A stretch of 64,000 nt of DNA from CAYPHY01 sp964410625. GTDB lineage: Bacteria > Chloroflexota > Anaerolineae > Promineifilales > Promineifilaceae. Shown here in pieces: positions 8,945-18,288 of the stretch. How positions within the stretch are numbered: position 1 is the stretch's first letter; each line of letters begins with the position of its first letter. Both the position numbers and the translations under genes were made by a program. The notes under the pieces are model-generated. The model saw only the letters and a list, made by a program, of their open reading frames with translations, ran no database searches and was not told the origin of the DNA. Where the stretch lies: the NCBI GenBank assembly GCA_964410625.1, contig CAYPHY010000004.1:186001-250000 (forward strand). Direction: 5' to 3'.

Positions 8945-10801
8945 ATGCGCTTGCAGCAACTAACGGGGATCGGCCGATCCCTCGACCCCCGCTATCCCCC
9001 CCATCTGGTGATGATACTCAGCAGTGCCATTACCGGCCTGCTGCTTGGCTGCTTATCTCTGCTCACCAGCCATTCTCTCTGGCAAAGTTTACTTATTGGG
9101 TTTATGTCAAGTGTGACTATTGGAGCTACATGGGTGATAGCCCGTGAATTGGACCCTGACCATGAAAGTTCCGCCTTTGTGGGTGTTACGCTAATTATCC
9201 TCCTCCTTCTATTTCTGCCTGGTTTTCGTTCCTCGTTTTCCCATCTACTCCCGGCTGTCAACATCCTCCTTTCCTATGTCTGGTTTGTGGTCATGCTGCG
9301 CATCCTCAATCAGACCAGCGGGCGGCCGATTCGTTGGCTCGATCTGACCATCCTGCTGCTCCTAAGCGGGTGGTTAACCTGGCAGTCCCATTTCAACTAC
9401 AGTTTGCTGGCAATGGCCGCCTTCTTGCTCAATGCTCGTCTCCCCAATGCCCAACCCGGTCAATGGCTGTTTGCCCCGGCAGCTTTACTCATCACTGTCG
9501 TCAAACTCGCCCCGTTGTTTACCGCCACTTCGCTCTCCACACTCCTCCTGGTGGATGAAATTACGCCTCTACTCACCATGCTCCTTCTGATCATCACACT
9601 ACTCTTTTTTCCCGTCATCCTCGCCTATCACCAGACAACCACGACCAACGACACTGCTGAGCAACCATTGATACCCATTCGCATCCAGGCTGCCCAGACC
9701 GTTGCCCTGGCGACCGCGCTCTTGTTTGCCGCCTGGCAAGGAAAGCCGGGACTGTACGCCTTCTTGCCGCTTTGGGCGGCTATTTTGGGAGTGTCGCTCT
9801 ATCGCCTTTTGCCTCGGAACCTAAAACAGCGGCTGACGAATTTAATTTTGCGCCAGGGGGCTAGCATGGCTTTGGCGATGGTAGCAGTTTTGTTGATCGG
9901 TTGCCGTCCAACGGCCGCGCCGGAACCAACGGCCGCGCCTGGACAGGAAGCACAAACCACACAAACCACCGCCGATGCTACACAAGCGGCATTGTCGGCC
10001 GTAGAGTCAGCGGAAACCGCCACTCCGCTATTACCTTCAGCAACGCCTACTGCCCTACTTCCGCCGCCAACCCTAACCCCAATACCTACCAGCCCACCGA
10101 CGGACACACCAGAAGCCTCTGCCACGCCAACGGCAACCTTAACCCCGACACCCGTTGCCATCTGTAGTGATCGGATGCCAGAAGATGATTTGTTAACAAT
10201 TGTCACGCTCCAATATGGCCTCAGCCGCCATTACCAACCAGCCGATCTCGTTCCGCTGGCCGACTATTTCCCTCCACAAATCACGCTTGGCTATCCAACC
10301 GAAATACGCCAGGTCGTGGTCGAGCCGCTGGTGCAGCTGATCAACGATATGCAGTCCCAGGGGTTGCGGCCGTTTATCATCTCCGGCTATCGCAGTTACT
10401 CCGCCCAGGCCATCGCCCGGCAAAAGTGGGTCGAGCAAGCCCCCGAATATGTGGATGTTCTTAGCGCACCCCCTGGCTTCAGCGAACACCAGCTTGGAAC
10501 CGTCATTGACTTCGGCTCTCCCGAATTGCCGGAAATTGTGGGTATAGAGGATATTGAGTTTCATACCTACTTCTATATGACCAGCGAAGGCATCTGGCTG
10601 GCGGAGAATGCCCACCGCTACGGCTTCACCCTTAGCTATCCGCGCGAAGCCCAAGAGAGCACCGGATTCTTTTACGAACCTTGGCATTACCGTTTTGTAG
10701 GGGTAGAGATGGCAACACAGCTATACGAGATGGGCATCTCCTTGACCGAACACCAACTGATAACCCAGCCCTTACCCTGCATCCCAGAGGAAGCAAAATG
10801 A
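8945..10801 (+). CDS. Multi-pass membrane protein joined to a VanY-type D-Ala-D-Ala carboxypeptidase
   Basis: The 618-residue frame has two parts. Residues 1-305 hold about nine hydrophobic helices without a recognised family. From residue 308 there is a second, lipoprotein-like start (hydrophobic stretch, then LIGC), a Thr/Pro-rich linker, and an M15B/VanY peptidase domain with SEHQLGTVIDF (about 512-522) and EPWHYRFVG (about 578-586), which carry zinc and catalytic residues of that family. It probably trims peptidoglycan stem peptides outside the membrane. An internal ATG at 9866 preceded by CAGGGGG could start a separate VanY lipoprotein; sequence alone does not decide. Confidence 0.8.
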   Translation: MRLQQLTGIGRSLDPRYPPHLVMILSSAITGLLLGCLSLLTSHSLWQSLLIGFMSSVTIGATWVIARELDPDHESSAFVGVTLIILLLLFLPGFRSSFSHLLPAVNILLSYVWFVVMLRILNQTSGRPIRWLDLTILLLLSGWLTWQSHFNYSLLAMAAFLLNARLPNAQPGQWLFAPAALLITVVKLAPLFTATSLSTLLLVDEITPLLTMLLLIITLLFFPVILAYHQTTTTNDTAEQPLIPIRIQAAQTVALATALLFAAWQGKPGLYAFLPLWAAILGVSLYRLLPRNLKQRLTNLILRQGASMALAMVAVLLIGCRPTAAPEPTAAPGQEAQTTQTTADATQAALSAVESAETATPLLPSATPTALLPPPTLTPIPTSPPTDTPEASATPTATLTPTPVAICSDRMPEDDLLTIVTLQYGLSRHYQPADLVPLADYFPPQITLGYPTEIRQVVVEPLVQLINDMQSQGLRPFIISGYRSYSAQAIARQKWVEQAPEYVDVLSAPPGFSEHQLGTVIDFGSPELPEIVGIEDIEFHTYFYMTSEGIWLAENAHRYGFTLSYPREAQESTGFFYEPWHYRFVGVEMATQLYEMGISLTEHQLITQPLPCIPEEAK

Positions 10802-12438
10802 AGCGGCCGTTCCCAATCCGACGAACAATGCTCCTTGTCTGGCTGCTGCTGGTCGCCTGTCGCCCTGCTCCGGCAGCGCAAGACCCGGCCGCCGAACTAG
10901 TTCGCCAACAACCACCAACGGTTGAGCCGGGCAGCCAACCATCCCCACTACCTAAAACGACCGCCACTGCTATTCCGGCAACGGCCGTCCCCACCGTTTC
11001 TATCCCCCCTACCGCGACCCCGCTGTCAACAGCAACCCCAACCCCTATCCCGCCTATTGTCGTCGCCCTCCCCCCCGCATACCAGGCGGCCGCCGAACAA
11101 GCCTTATCCCAACTGCAAGAGGCGGGGAACGGCCGACAATGGACGATTACTACCAGTGATGACCCGGCAGCTTTACTGACCAGTGGCGAGGCGCAACTAG
11201 CACTGGTTCACACGGACGAAGGGAGTGTTATCGCTCAGCAACCAATTGTGCTGGCTGTACCTTTCACAACCAACTGGGAAGCGACAAACCGGGCAGACGC
11301 AGAAGCCATTCTCGCCAACGGGCATGAATTGGTAACGGTAATGCCCTGGTCGGCCGTTACTCCCGACCTGAAAGCGTTGCGCGTGGACGGCCGCCATCCC
11401 ACCGACCCCGACTACCCCTTTCAAGATAGCTGGTCGTTGGTGGCTGCCTCTGGTTCTGAATCGGCCGCTGCCGAGTTGGCTCCCGCATTGACGGCCACCC
11501 TTGCCCCAGAGCCAGCCGTACATCTCGCCGCCGTTGGCGACATCATGCTCGACCGTTCTATGGGAGGGGCACTGGCGCGGGGCAATCTGGAATACCCCTT
11601 TCTCTACGTGGCCGATCAGCTAAGGGCGGCCGATTACACCGTCGGCAATTTTGAGTCGGCAATGGGGACGGTCGGCGAACCAGCCCCGAAACGCTACCCG
11701 TTTCGCGCCCCGCCGGAAGCGGCCGCAGCCCTGGCTCTAGCCGGATTTGATCTCGTCTCCCTGGCCAACAACCACGGCGCAGATTACGGGCCAGAGGCAT
11801 TGTTACAGGCGCTAGACCTCTTCGCAGCGGCAAACGTCGCCACCGTTGGCGCAGGGGAAAATGAGGCCGCCGCCCATGCCCCCCACATCGCCACAGTCAA
11901 CGGCCTCACGCTGGGCTTCCTCGGTTATGTCCATGTTCCGGCCGAAGCCCTCACCAACTTCGATGTGCAAAGCTGGACGGCAACGGCCGACACACCGGGA
12001 TTAGCGTGGGCGGATCCGGAGCGCGTTCGGGCGGATGTGGTGGCGTTGCGGCCGAAAGTAGACCTAGTCATTGTCCAACTACACAGTGGTTATGAGTATG
12101 TTGAAGCGCCAAGCGAACCCCAGATGTTGGCGGCGAAAGCGGCCGTGGACGCCGGGGCCGATCTCGTCCTCGGCCACCACGCCCACATCTTGCAAGGCAT
12201 CGAACGCTACAACGATGGCGTAATCGTTTATGGCCTAGGCAATTTCGCCTTTGAGATTGATCGCGGGCTAGAGGCGAGCATCCTCAATGTCTGGCTGGAT
12301 CGCAACGGCGTGCGCCAACTGGAGCTACTCCCCACCATCATCCAATTCGGCGGCCAACCACGCCTCGCCGAAAGTTGGGAAGCTACCCCCATTTTGCAAC
12401 GGGTATATTACCTGACCACTTTGCTTAATCGCCAATAA
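10798..12438 (+). CDS. CapA-like metallophosphoesterase-fold lipoprotein
   Basis: The ATG overlaps the preceding stop codon (ATGA), so translation is probably coupled; the frame extends upstream, but those codons are covered by the previous gene. The 546-residue product has a signal peptide with lipobox LVAC, a Thr/Pro-rich linker, a periplasmic-binding-like stretch (about 80-230) and a CapA/PGA_cap domain from about residue 240. Family landmarks are AAVGDIMLDR, VGNFESAM, LANNHGADYG and GHHAHILQGIE. CapA proteins are tied to poly-gamma-glutamate or other capsule production in some bacteria, but no capB/capC neighbour is present, so the role here is open. Confidence 0.85.
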   Translation: MKRPFPIRRTMLLVWLLLVACRPAPAAQDPAAELVRQQPPTVEPGSQPSPLPKTTATAIPATAVPTVSIPPTATPLSTATPTPIPPIVVALPPAYQAAAEQALSQLQEAGNGRQWTITTSDDPAALLTSGEAQLALVHTDEGSVIAQQPIVLAVPFTTNWEATNRADAEAILANGHELVTVMPWSAVTPDLKALRVDGRHPTDPDYPFQDSWSLVAASGSESAAAELAPALTATLAPEPAVHLAAVGDIMLDRSMGGALARGNLEYPFLYVADQLRAADYTVGNFESAMGTVGEPAPKRYPFRAPPEAAAALALAGFDLVSLANNHGADYGPEALLQALDLFAAANVATVGAGENEAAAHAPHIATVNGLTLGFLGYVHVPAEALTNFDVQSWTATADTPGLAWADPERVRADVVALRPKVDLVIVQLHSGYEYVEAPSEPQMLAAKAAVDAGADLVLGHHAHILQGIERYNDGVIVYGLGNFAFEIDRGLEASILNVWLDRNGVRQLELLPTIIQFGGQPRLAESWEATPILQRVYYLTTLLNRQ

Positions 12439-12461
12439 TCAGAAATCTAGTCGCTAACGGA

Positions 12462-12584
12462 ATGAACAGCACAGAAATCATCTCTGCTTATCCTTACCTT
12501 GAGGACGAGAATATTCGTCAAGCATTACAATCTGGAGCTTGGCTGGCAGAAGAATCCGTTTACCCCCTGGCATTGAGGGTATGA
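12462..12584 (+). pseudogene. DUF433-type antitoxin remnant
   Basis: A 40-codon frame contains YPYLEDENIRQAL, which matches the conserved C-terminal part of DUF433 antitoxins. Such proteins are usually about 70-80 residues; the N-terminal half is missing, and the sequence between the capA-like stop and this ATG does not encode it. Its stop codon overlaps the ATG of the toxin remnant (ATGA), the normal arrangement of this toxin-antitoxin pair. Confidence 0.55.
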
Positions 12585-12942
12585 AGTTCTTGGCCGATAT
12601 GGGGATCTCACCCGACACCGTTGCTTTTCTTCGAAGCTAAGGACATGATGCCATCTATCTAGCCGAGCAACAGCTTTATCGGCTATCTGATCCGAGATAT
12701 TGGTTAAGGCCGCCCAAGAACGTCGTGTGGTACTGACCCACAACCTTGATTTTGGCACTCTATTGGCTTTTTCACAGGCCAGGCTTCCTTCAGTGATCAT
12801 CTTTCGTCTGACCAATATGACGCCCGCAAACGTCAATGTTTATCTGGATAATTTAATTGCAGAGAACAGTACATCATTCGAGGTAGGCGTTATCTGCATT
12901 ATCACAGAAGGTCGAGTTCGTATCCGACATCTACCCATTTGA
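12581..12942 (+). pseudogene. DUF5615 (PIN-like) toxin, inactivated by nonsense and frameshift mutations
   Basis: Reading from 12581 gives MKFLADMGISPDTVAFLRS, an in-frame TAA at 12638, then GHDAIYLAEQQLYRLSDP. One base is missing near 12690, after which the frame from 12700 continues with VVLTHNLDFGTLLAFSQ and ends at 12942. These pieces in order match DUF5615 PIN-like nucleases, including the conserved THNLDFG segment. Restoring one base and the stop codon would give a normal ~120-residue protein, so the gene is a recent pseudogene. Confidence 0.75.
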
Positions 12943-12963
12943 TGGTCTGTGAGCATATTTTGC

Positions 12964-14406
12964 TTAGTTCCCTGTTTCCGCCACATCTCCTGACGGGGCT
13001 GTTACCAATCCCTGCTCCACAATCGCTTCGGGCGAAAAGGTGCTGACCATGCCATTTTCGTTTAGGGCGGCGAGGCTGACGGCATAGGTAACATTAGGGT
13101 CGAGGCCGGTGAGGACAACATTACCCGCCTTATTGGCCTGTACAAAGCGGAAGGGGGGATAGAAGGGGGAATCCAACGGCCGAAAGGAAATCGCATATCC
13201 CGCCGCAGTCGGTTCAACAGCCCATGTCAGCAAAAAAGCGCCTGGCTCGGCCATATTCGCAACAATCGGTGGCAATGGTGGCACAGGCCCGCCAGCAATA
13301 TTGGCCGTGACAGCCACATTGAGTTGCACAATCTTTTGCAAATAGTTGTAATCAATCCGATCCCAGGTATCGAGCCGAGAATTAAGCAGCGCGGGGTCCT
13401 CCTCCGACTCGATCACACGAATGGCGGGCATCCCCAAATCAATAAACTCACGATGATCGCCAAAACGCCCCTCACGGTCCAGGGCGTCATAGATTAGCAC
13501 CGGAAACGTCGGCAGATAAAGTCCACCGACGTACTCGTAATAGCGAGCTAACGCGCCGGAGGGAGAGTCGAGGAAGCCGGGACTGAAGACGCGCACGGTC
13601 TGCGGGATGCCAACCCGGCCGCCCACACCATCATAGTTAATCGCCGCCAGCACATTCTTGTTATCCAGGAAAGCGTTTTGGGCAAAGTAGCGTGAACCGT
13701 AGGTCCCTTGCTCCTCGGCCGAGAGGGCGACAAAAACAATTGTCTGGTTCCACTCCTGCGAAGCAAGAATACGCGCTGATTCCAACAACAGTGCCACACC
13801 GGAGGCGTTGTCATTAGCCCCTGGCGAACGGCTGACGCCATCCACCACCCCTTCCGGCCGGTTATCGTAGTGGGCCATCAGCACGACGATGTTGTTGTTC
13901 GCGGCCGTCCCTGGCAAGGTAGCCACGACATTGGCCTGCTCGGAACTATAACCAGCGTAGTTGAGCGGAAACTCCTGCAGTTGCACCTGCATACGGCCGT
14001 TCCCCACTCGCGTAAACTCATTGAATATCCAACGTCGCGCCGCCCCAATGCCAAATGTCTCCGATGTCGTGTCGCTAAAGGCGTTGCGCGAGCCAAAATT
14101 CTCTAAAGTACGCACATAAGCCATCAATTGTTGTTGCGACACAGCCTGCACAAGCTGGTTAACCAGTGGATCAACCGTCGGCACAACATCACTAACCGGG
14201 TCTGTCACCAGTTCGTTAGCGGCCGCCTGGTTGATCGGGGTCACTTCCATCGTCGGCACCGGATTGGCAGGCGGAGTGGGAATGATCAACTCCGGTGGCC
14301 CTTCCAAAAGGCTACACCCGGCCGTTAATAGAGTGATGATGAAAAGTTTGACCAGAAACGGCAACCGATACCAATACAGTTTTTGCTGCATACCACTAAA
14401 ATACAT
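12964..14406 (-). CDS. M28-family zinc aminopeptidase-like lipoprotein with C-terminal fibronectin-like domain
   Basis: The 480-residue protein has a lipoprotein signal with lipobox LTAGC, a spacer, and an M28 peptidase domain. Metal-ligand motifs are visible in order: VVLMAHYDN, PGANDNASG, LSAEEQGTYGS, INYDGVGG and FGDHREF. The last ~100 residues (about 375-465) look like a fibronectin type III or similar beta-sandwich (YAISFRPLD...VTYAVSLAALNENG). It probably removes amino acids from peptides at the cell surface and could process products of the secreted S8 proteases, though that link is an inference. Confidence 0.88.
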   Translation of the reverse strand: MYFSGMQQKLYWYRLPFLVKLFIITLLTAGCSLLEGPPELIIPTPPANPVPTMEVTPINQAAANELVTDPVSDVVPTVDPLVNQLVQAVSQQQLMAYVRTLENFGSRNAFSDTTSETFGIGAARRWIFNEFTRVGNGRMQVQLQEFPLNYAGYSSEQANVVATLPGTAANNNIVVLMAHYDNRPEGVVDGVSRSPGANDNASGVALLLESARILASQEWNQTIVFVALSAEEQGTYGSRYFAQNAFLDNKNVLAAINYDGVGGRVGIPQTVRVFSPGFLDSPSGALARYYEYVGGLYLPTFPVLIYDALDREGRFGDHREFIDLGMPAIRVIESEEDPALLNSRLDTWDRIDYNYLQKIVQLNVAVTANIAGGPVPPLPPIVANMAEPGAFLLTWAVEPTAAGYAISFRPLDSPFYPPFRFVQANKAGNVVLTGLDPNVTYAVSLAALNENGMVSTFSPEAIVEQGLVTAPSGDVAETGN

Positions 14407-14459
14407 GAAAACCGCTTTTTCGTCATCCCCTCCTTCTCAACTTTTAGCCAACGTTTGTC

Positions 14460-14516
14460 GGCCGCCCTAGCCAAATAAACCAATACACCAATATACTACT
14501 AGCCCCTCTCCACTCC
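14460..14516. repeat. Half-site of stop-proximal repeats (mixed word types)
   Basis: The stretch carries CCAATACACCAATATACTA followed by CCTCTCCACTCCCTACTC, words found in the hairpins at 60553-60656 and 35138-35276. It abuts the stop codon of the YitT-like gene, but no complementary arm is present. Confidence 0.4.
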
Positions 14517-15419
14517 CTACTCAACCAACCCCGGCCGCCGCAACACCCCACCACGCGCTTGATGGCCTTGCCCGATGACGACAAAGGCGGTTGGATCGAT
14601 CTCGACGACCAGCGATTGCACCAAAGCAACATCAGGACGGCCGATGGTACAAAACAAGACGGAACGCTCCTGATGCGTATACATCCCCTCTCCCGTCCAG
14701 CGCGTCACCCCAACCCCCAATCGTTCGATAAGCAAAGCACTTATTGCGTCCGGCTGGGCCGTCACAACAAATACAGTACGAATCACGCTAGGGCCTTCCA
14801 ACACATAATCAAGAGCCAAGCCCCACACAAAGAGCATGATCAACGCATAGAGCGCGTTTTCCCAGCCAAAGACCAGCCCCAAGGCCAGAATGACCCCGCC
14901 ATCTATGACCATATAGAGCTGGCTGGCGGGGATACCCGTTTTTAACTGGATGATGCGGCTGAGGATGCCCGTACCAGGGACACTTCCCCGGCCGCGAAAC
15001 ACCAAGCCATTTGCCAACCCACCCAGAATACCGCCATAGAGCGCATTCAGTAGAACATTATTGGTAATACCACTGCTAGGCAGCCAAAGCGCCGTGATTT
15101 CGATCATTGAGGTGTTGATCAGCATCACATAGAGCGTGCGCACCAAAAAGCGAAAACGGCCGAGTTGCCAAAAGCCGAGGATGAGCATCGGAATACTGAG
15201 GACAAGGAGAATCAACCCATATGGCAATCCGGTAAAGTTATTGAGAATAATCGTTATACCCGTTATCCCCCCCGGTGCGACGTTGGCCGGAGCAATAAAA
15301 ATATTGAAGTTGATCGCCAACCCCACCGCCCCCACTGTTAGCCAAAAGTAGTTAACGGCCGTTTCGCGCAAACGCACCGGCGTTGCCTGACTGCGAACCT
15401 TTTGCAGCAACATGTCCAC
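14517..15419 (-). CDS. YitT family membrane protein (DUF161/DUF2179)
   Basis: The 300-residue protein has about six transmembrane helices (starting around FWLTVGAVGLAINFNIFI) and a soluble C-terminal domain of ~80 residues with VFVVTAQPDAISALLIERLG, as in DUF2179. Families of this type occur widely in Gram-positive bacteria and Chloroflexota; their transport or signalling function is not established. It starts five bases after the YfhO-like gene ends, so it is likely cotranscribed with the glycosylation genes. Confidence 0.85.
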   Translation of the reverse strand: MDMLLQKVRSQATPVRLRETAVNYFWLTVGAVGLAINFNIFIAPANVAPGGITGITIILNNFTGLPYGLILLVLSIPMLILGFWQLGRFRFLVRTLYVMLINTSMIEITALWLPSSGITNNVLLNALYGGILGGLANGLVFRGRGSVPGTGILSRIIQLKTGIPASQLYMVIDGGVILALGLVFGWENALYALIMLFVWGLALDYVLEGPSVIRTVFVVTAQPDAISALLIERLGVGVTRWTGEGMYTHQERSVLFCTIGRPDVALVQSLVVEIDPTAFVVIGQGHQARGGVLRRPGLVE

Positions 15420-15423
15420 GATA

Positions 15424-18288
15424 TTAATCTCCTGAATCGGATTGTTGAAGCGAACGAATTTTATTTGGTTTTGGAAGGAGAACCATTAAGCAGGCACAGA
15501 GCAGGACCGCTATAACAGTGGCGATACTCCCCCAAGATAGAAGACTCGGCCGAAACGCAAACACCACCTCATGCGCTCCCTCCGGAACAAACACACCACG
15601 AAACAAACCATCGGCCGTATAAATCGTCGTCGGCTCTCCATCAATGGTAGCCTGCCAACCAGGATAGTTGGCATCTGTGAGGACCAGCAGACCTGCTGTA
15701 TCGCTCTCCACCTCTAAGATTACCCGCTCCGGCTCATAAGAAGCGACAACGACATCCCCATTTGCTGCGGAGGCCGTTGGTAGTTGTCCATCGCCAACAA
15801 GCACGGCCGTCTGTCGCGGGTCAAAATCCTCCCTGTCCATCAACGCCACGCTCTGCTCAACATCGGCCGTCCATTGCCAATCATAAACCATAAACGCGCG
15901 TGGCAATACATCCAAATTCTCATAAATCTTCACATCGCCGGAATGGATGAGCCGGTAGTTGCCAGGGACCAGCGATTGAAAGGTATCATCGCGGCCGTCC
16001 ACCAATGTCAGACCCAACACCGTACAGGACGTTGCAGCACATGGCAACAGCCGGATGGCTTCTGCCGTGGCCGCTTCCGGCCAGCGATAACGATAAAGAC
16101 CGGGCTGCATTACGTCGCCGTTTATCTGCCACACCTGACCAGCGGCCGTTTCCACCTCAATCGCCCCTGGCTCCCCTTCGGCCAACAACCAAAGCTCCGT
16201 CGCTTCATAGGATGGCACAAGGCCTACATCCACAGGCCCATCGTTGGGGCTGACCGGATGCTGCTGGTCGAAATAGACACCCTCATACCAGGCGTCACCT
16301 ACCTTGTCGGTGATCAAATAGCGGGCGTTAAACAGATCCAACCAGCGGGCTTCCGGCACGCTATCCAGATATTCGCGCAAACGGCCGTCGGTTGTCGCCA
16401 CATCCTCTGGCAAGAACAGTTGCATCAAGCGGCCGTAGCTCCACAAGGGCAACACCCCACCATCAAAGCCATCCACCGCCGCCAAACCATAGACCATCGG
16501 CAAATTGGGGGCAATAATCTCCTTCTCCTTTATCGCCACGGTGTAATCATAAAGCGCATCCGGACCAAGCTGGTCGGCATAGATGGTGTTGATTTCCGCC
16601 TGGTCGCCGGGATCAAAGAAAATATCAGATAGACTGAGGAAACGCTCCATTGGTTGGTGACAGGCTACATCCGGCACGTTGCAGCCGCTAACGGCCGCCA
16701 GCCGCGCCGCAGACGGCCGCCAATCGAAGTACGCTTCCGCTGTCGTAAGCTGGTTGTAGGGCAGGATGCGGGAGGCGAGGAAAAGAACGATTAAGATAAG
16801 TAGGAAGTAGGCGGTGGGCAGTAGCCAGTAGGCAGTTGGTTGTAAGGGTGGAGCGGCAGTGTGTCCAACCCGACTATACGGATCAGTTTTCTCCCGCTGC
16901 TGCCTCGCCCGCTTTAAGGCCAGCCAGATGAGAACAGAGGCAATCAGTAATTCCCCCAACCAACCAACCAACATTACAACCGATGGAGGGTGATAAGGGG
17001 ATTCGGCTCCAGTGGGGATGAATGGAGCCAGCCAACGGCCGACAACGCCCCAAATCATCAGGCCCATCAGCAAAATGACGGCCGTTCGCCACGCCCGAAT
17101 CACACTTCGCCGCCATTCCTCCCATTTTTCCGATGCGATGGCCTGATAAAAAAGGATCTGCAAGCCAGACCCGGCCAGCATAGCGGCCGAAAAAGCATAG
17201 AGAATGAGCCAGCGCGCTGGCACACGAAACAGATTAAATCCCGGTAAACGCGCCAGCAACCAGTAGAGAGGGGTAAAGCGGCCGAGCGCCAGCACCAATC
17301 CAACAATCGTCAGAAGAACGAAGGTAGCGATGAGCGGCTGGCCGCGCCAACGCCACGCGCCGATCAGCGCCAGAACAAGGACGGTCAAGGGTAAAAAGGC
17401 GACGTATTCGCTAAAAAGCGACTGGTCGTAAGCGGGTAAAATCGCCCTTGCCAGATGCAACGGATGCCAGGAGAAAGAAAGGACTTCGTTAAACGACAAT
17501 CCCCCCTGTCGGCTGGACAGTTGCGTCAACTCCAACGTGGGTAGCAATTGCACGGCCGCCAGCAAGAGCGATAGCAACCCGCCACCGATCAGCACGAGCG
17601 AGGCACGGCTGATGAGCTGACGCCGGTGGCTACGCCGTGCTGCCAGGAAAAGCAACCATAGTGTGACGGCCGTGCCGCTGATGAACGCCGTTTGTGTATG
17701 CCCCGCCAATAGTTGCAATGCGAATAAACAAGCGACGCCGACAATACATCTGAGCAGGGTGGAACGTTGGGGAGCGGCCGTGCTGGCTAATGGCGCAAGG
17801 ACAACAAATAGCCAGGGCAACCAGGCCAACCCTTGCAACTGGTTGAGGTGTTCGACTTGTGCCGTCAGATACCCGCCCAGCACAAAGGCAAGACTCGACA
17901 AAAAGGCCGCAGGCCAGGCCAAAGCCAGCAGACGCCGACCGGCCAGCATCGCCCCCCATCCGCCAATCATCAGATGAATCAGGATCGTTGCGCTGGCGGC
18001 ATAGGGAACGGGGAGCAGCAACCATAACGGCCAGTTTAGCGGGTAAAAGAAACCCGCCTGACTGTTAGCCAGAAAAGGCACACCCATAAAGATGTGGGGA
18101 TTCCAGAGCGGGAGCTGCCCTGCGCGTAAGGCGGCCGAGGCCATTGCCCAATAAGGATAAAAGTAGAGAAAGGTATCCCCCCGCGCCAAGATGAGGTTGC
18201 TGAAGGCCAATTTGTGGAAGAAGAGGAGGATAAGCAGCGCCAACAATACAGCGGCCAACGCCCCCTGTTTTCGATTTATGGCGCTCAT
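15424..18288 (-). CDS. YfhO-like large membrane protein (GT-C-type architecture)
   Basis: The 954-residue protein has roughly a dozen hydrophobic helices in the first ~560 residues, an early Asp-containing loop (LARGDTFLYFYPYW), and a large C-terminal extracytoplasmic domain. The overall form matches YfhO/GT-C membrane proteins involved in decorating surface polymers. The ATG overlaps the stop codon of the upstream PMT-type gene. Codons from 16801-16845 consist of repeat DNA (encoding PTAYWLLPTAYF) read in frame. The sugar donor and acceptor are unknown. Confidence 0.8.
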   Translation of the reverse strand: MSAINRKQGALAAVLLALLILLFFHKLAFSNLILARGDTFLYFYPYWAMASAALRAGQLPLWNPHIFMGVPFLANSQAGFFYPLNWPLWLLLPVPYAASATILIHLMIGGWGAMLAGRRLLALAWPAAFLSSLAFVLGGYLTAQVEHLNQLQGLAWLPWLFVVLAPLASTAAPQRSTLLRCIVGVACLFALQLLAGHTQTAFISGTAVTLWLLFLAARRSHRRQLISRASLVLIGGGLLSLLLAAVQLLPTLELTQLSSRQGGLSFNEVLSFSWHPLHLARAILPAYDQSLFSEYVAFLPLTVLVLALIGAWRWRGQPLIATFVLLTIVGLVLALGRFTPLYWLLARLPGFNLFRVPARWLILYAFSAAMLAGSGLQILFYQAIASEKWEEWRRSVIRAWRTAVILLMGLMIWGVVGRWLAPFIPTGAESPYHPPSVVMLVGWLGELLIASVLIWLALKRARQQREKTDPYSRVGHTAAPPLQPTAYWLLPTAYFLLILIVLFLASRILPYNQLTTAEAYFDWRPSAARLAAVSGCNVPDVACHQPMERFLSLSDIFFDPGDQAEINTIYADQLGPDALYDYTVAIKEKEIIAPNLPMVYGLAAVDGFDGGVLPLWSYGRLMQLFLPEDVATTDGRLREYLDSVPEARWLDLFNARYLITDKVGDAWYEGVYFDQQHPVSPNDGPVDVGLVPSYEATELWLLAEGEPGAIEVETAAGQVWQINGDVMQPGLYRYRWPEAATAEAIRLLPCAATSCTVLGLTLVDGRDDTFQSLVPGNYRLIHSGDVKIYENLDVLPRAFMVYDWQWTADVEQSVALMDREDFDPRQTAVLVGDGQLPTASAANGDVVVASYEPERVILEVESDTAGLLVLTDANYPGWQATIDGEPTTIYTADGLFRGVFVPEGAHEVVFAFRPSLLSWGSIATVIAVLLCACLMVLLPKPNKIRSLQQSDSGD
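16801..16845. repeat. AGTAGGCAGT-family repeat inside the YfhO-like coding region
   Basis: The words GAAGTAGGCGGTGGGCAGTA and GCCAGTAGGCAGTT match the intergenic repeats at 7771-7831 and 20641-20712. Here they are translated in frame within a predicted transmembrane segment. Confidence 0.55.

Noticed and set aside
15784..16632. 282-codon open frame antisense to the YfhO-like gene
   Set aside because: It mirrors conserved coding sequence on the other strand and has no motifs or ribosome site.
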